NCBI RefSeq assembly: GCF_025673445.1
Contig: NZ_JAOVQN010000007.1
Location: 62,001-126,000 of the forward strand
DNA length: 64,000 bases
Direction: 5' to 3'
Source of the DNA: Ruegeria_B marisflavi
GTDB lineage: Bacteria > Pseudomonadota > Alphaproteobacteria > Rhodobacterales > Rhodobacteraceae
The translations under genes and the position numbers were made by a program. The notes below the pieces were generated by a model. The model was not told the origin of the DNA, did no database searches, and saw only the letters and a program-made list of their open reading frames with translations. The stretch's first letter is position 1; every line of letters starts with the position of its first letter. Of the stretch, positions 63,138 to 64,000 are shown piece after piece.

Positions 63138-64000
63138 TCAGGCGATGGCCTCCATCGTCTTTACCCCGGCGATCCCGCCCAGCACGATAAAGACAAAGGT
63201 GATCACAGAACCGACGGCCAGCGTCGACACCCCGGTCAGCGCCTGCCCCACGGTGCAGCCCAGCGCCAGCACGCCGCCGATGCCCATCAGCGCGGCACCC
63301 AGCATGTTGCGGATCGAATCCGCCTGGTCGGCAAAGGTCGTCAGATGCAGCCGCCCCATCGACAGCGCCCCGGCCAGACCGCCAATCAGGGCACCTGCCA
63401 CTGTGACAATCCCGAAGCCCGGCGCGCCCAGCGCGGTATAGCGCATCAGGTAGTCGATCGTGTCACCCACCGGCCGCACATAGCTGAGCGAGATCACCGA
63501 CGGGTTGTCCGCAAACTCGTCATAGGTCAGCCCGGTCAGCGCCCATCCCAGCACCACGCACAGGCCAATGCCGACCCCCGCCACCAGATTGCGCGGCGAG
63601 GTGCGGAAACTGGCGCTGGCAAAACAGAAGGTCAAGAGCCCCAGCACCACCACCAGCATCGTGACGGTTGTCGCGGTTTCGACCGACATGCCGGACAGGC
63701 CCGACAGAACCGCGCCCAGGCTCTGATCCTCGATCCCCGCCTCGGCCAGATCCACCGACATCGGGTCGAAAATCGCCACCCGCAACGGCCCCAACAGCCC
63801 GCCGATGGTCATGTATCCAAAGATGCCGGTGATCAGCAGCACCACGATAGACCGCAGGTCCCCGCCCCCGGCCCGAACCAGGTTGCGGCTGATGCATCCG
63901 CCCGAGAACACCATGCCAAAACCAAAGATCAGCCCGCCGGCAACATTGGCCCCCCAGCCCAGCGTCGGCGCCTGGTACATCGACAGCGTCATGTCCGCCA
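63138..64000 (-). CDS. YeeE/YedE-family sulfur-compound permease, partial
   Basis: At least 286 residues of a membrane protein; the reading frame stays open past the ATG at 63992 to the window edge, so the N-terminal part lies outside. Family features are two repeats with conserved cysteines, FGFGMVFSGGCISRNLV and LGCTVGQALTGVSTL, and GRLHLTTFA. TsuA members import thiosulfate; the substrate here is not known. Placement beside sqr and dsr suggests uptake of a sulfur compound. Confidence 0.88.
   Translation of the reverse strand, partial: ADMTLSMYQAPTLGWGANVAGGLIFGFGMVFSGGCISRNLVRAGGGDLRSIVVLLITGIFGYMTIGGLLGPLRVAIFDPMSVDLAEAGIEDQSLGAVLSGLSGMSVETATTVTMLVVVLGLLTFCFASASFRTSPRNLVAGVGIGLCVVLGWALTGLTYDEFADNPSVISLSYVRPVGDTIDYLMRYTALGAPGFGIVTVAGALIGGLAGALSMGRLHLTTFADQADSIRNMLGAALMGIGGVLALGCTVGQALTGVSTLAVGSVITFVFIVLGGIAGVKTMEAIA

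Overview
The window is a high-GC chromosomal segment of a member of the Rhodobacteraceae (Roseobacter-like Alphaproteobacteria). This assignment rests on inference from housekeeping genes, on small conserved genes that I associate with this family (the MKDFVDGTAYNNEQ protein at 39387, the LdtR-type regulator, the MSKEKNRGN micro-protein), and on repetitive intergenic elements of Rhodobacteraceae type. No 16S rRNA gene is present.

The first 44.7 kb are mostly core and peripheral metabolism. They include thrS; a complete bufferin-type copper peptide operon (precursor BufA, MNIO enzyme BufB, partner BufC, DoxX protein); cspA; thyX; a surface lipoprotein with its Slam-type outer-membrane translocator; two coupled DUF1194 genes; an XRE regulator with sdhE and an LdtR-like regulator; an aspartate aminotransferase; an M20 peptidase; a MATE exporter; hydrolases; a GST; ppk2; an adenylate cyclase/TolB/TPR protein; a DUF3604 protein; and parE. 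An AT-rich DUF5677-like gene follows parE, then repeat-rich non-coding DNA, an L,D-transpeptidase, a Pqi-type MCE lipid transport operon with PqiA split in two, ygfZ, efp, cobQ, a PopZ-like acidic protein, tolC and a PCMT-like methyltransferase.

A tRNA-Cys at 44752-44825 marks a sharp change. From there to the right end every gene belongs to, or is plausibly linked to, reduced-sulfur oxidation. The set is dsrE2-tusA on the plus strand; a 13.7-kb reverse-dsr operon on the minus strand (dsrABEFHC-MKLJOP, a TrpD2-like gene, dsrN); a plus-strand module (Fe(II)/2-oxoglutarate dioxygenase, two micro-proteins, Mrp-type P-loop ATPase) that diverges from dsrA; sqr; and a YeeE/YedE transporter cut by the window end.

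The cluster encodes a nearly complete route. Sulfide is oxidised by SQR, and sulfane sulfur may be imported by the YeeE-type permease. Sulfur is then relayed through TusA/DsrE2 to DsrEFH and DsrC, oxidised to sulfite by DsrAB with DsrL as electron exit, and DsrC trisulfide chemistry is linked to the quinone pool by DsrMKJOP. A perfect ATTC-N8-GAAT palindrome in front of dsrE2 matches the operator consensus of persulfide-sensing SqrR/BigR repressors. No sox, apr or sulfite-oxidising genes lie in the window. The least explained parts are the dioxygenase/micro-protein/Mrp module and the TrpD2-like gene inside the dsr operon.
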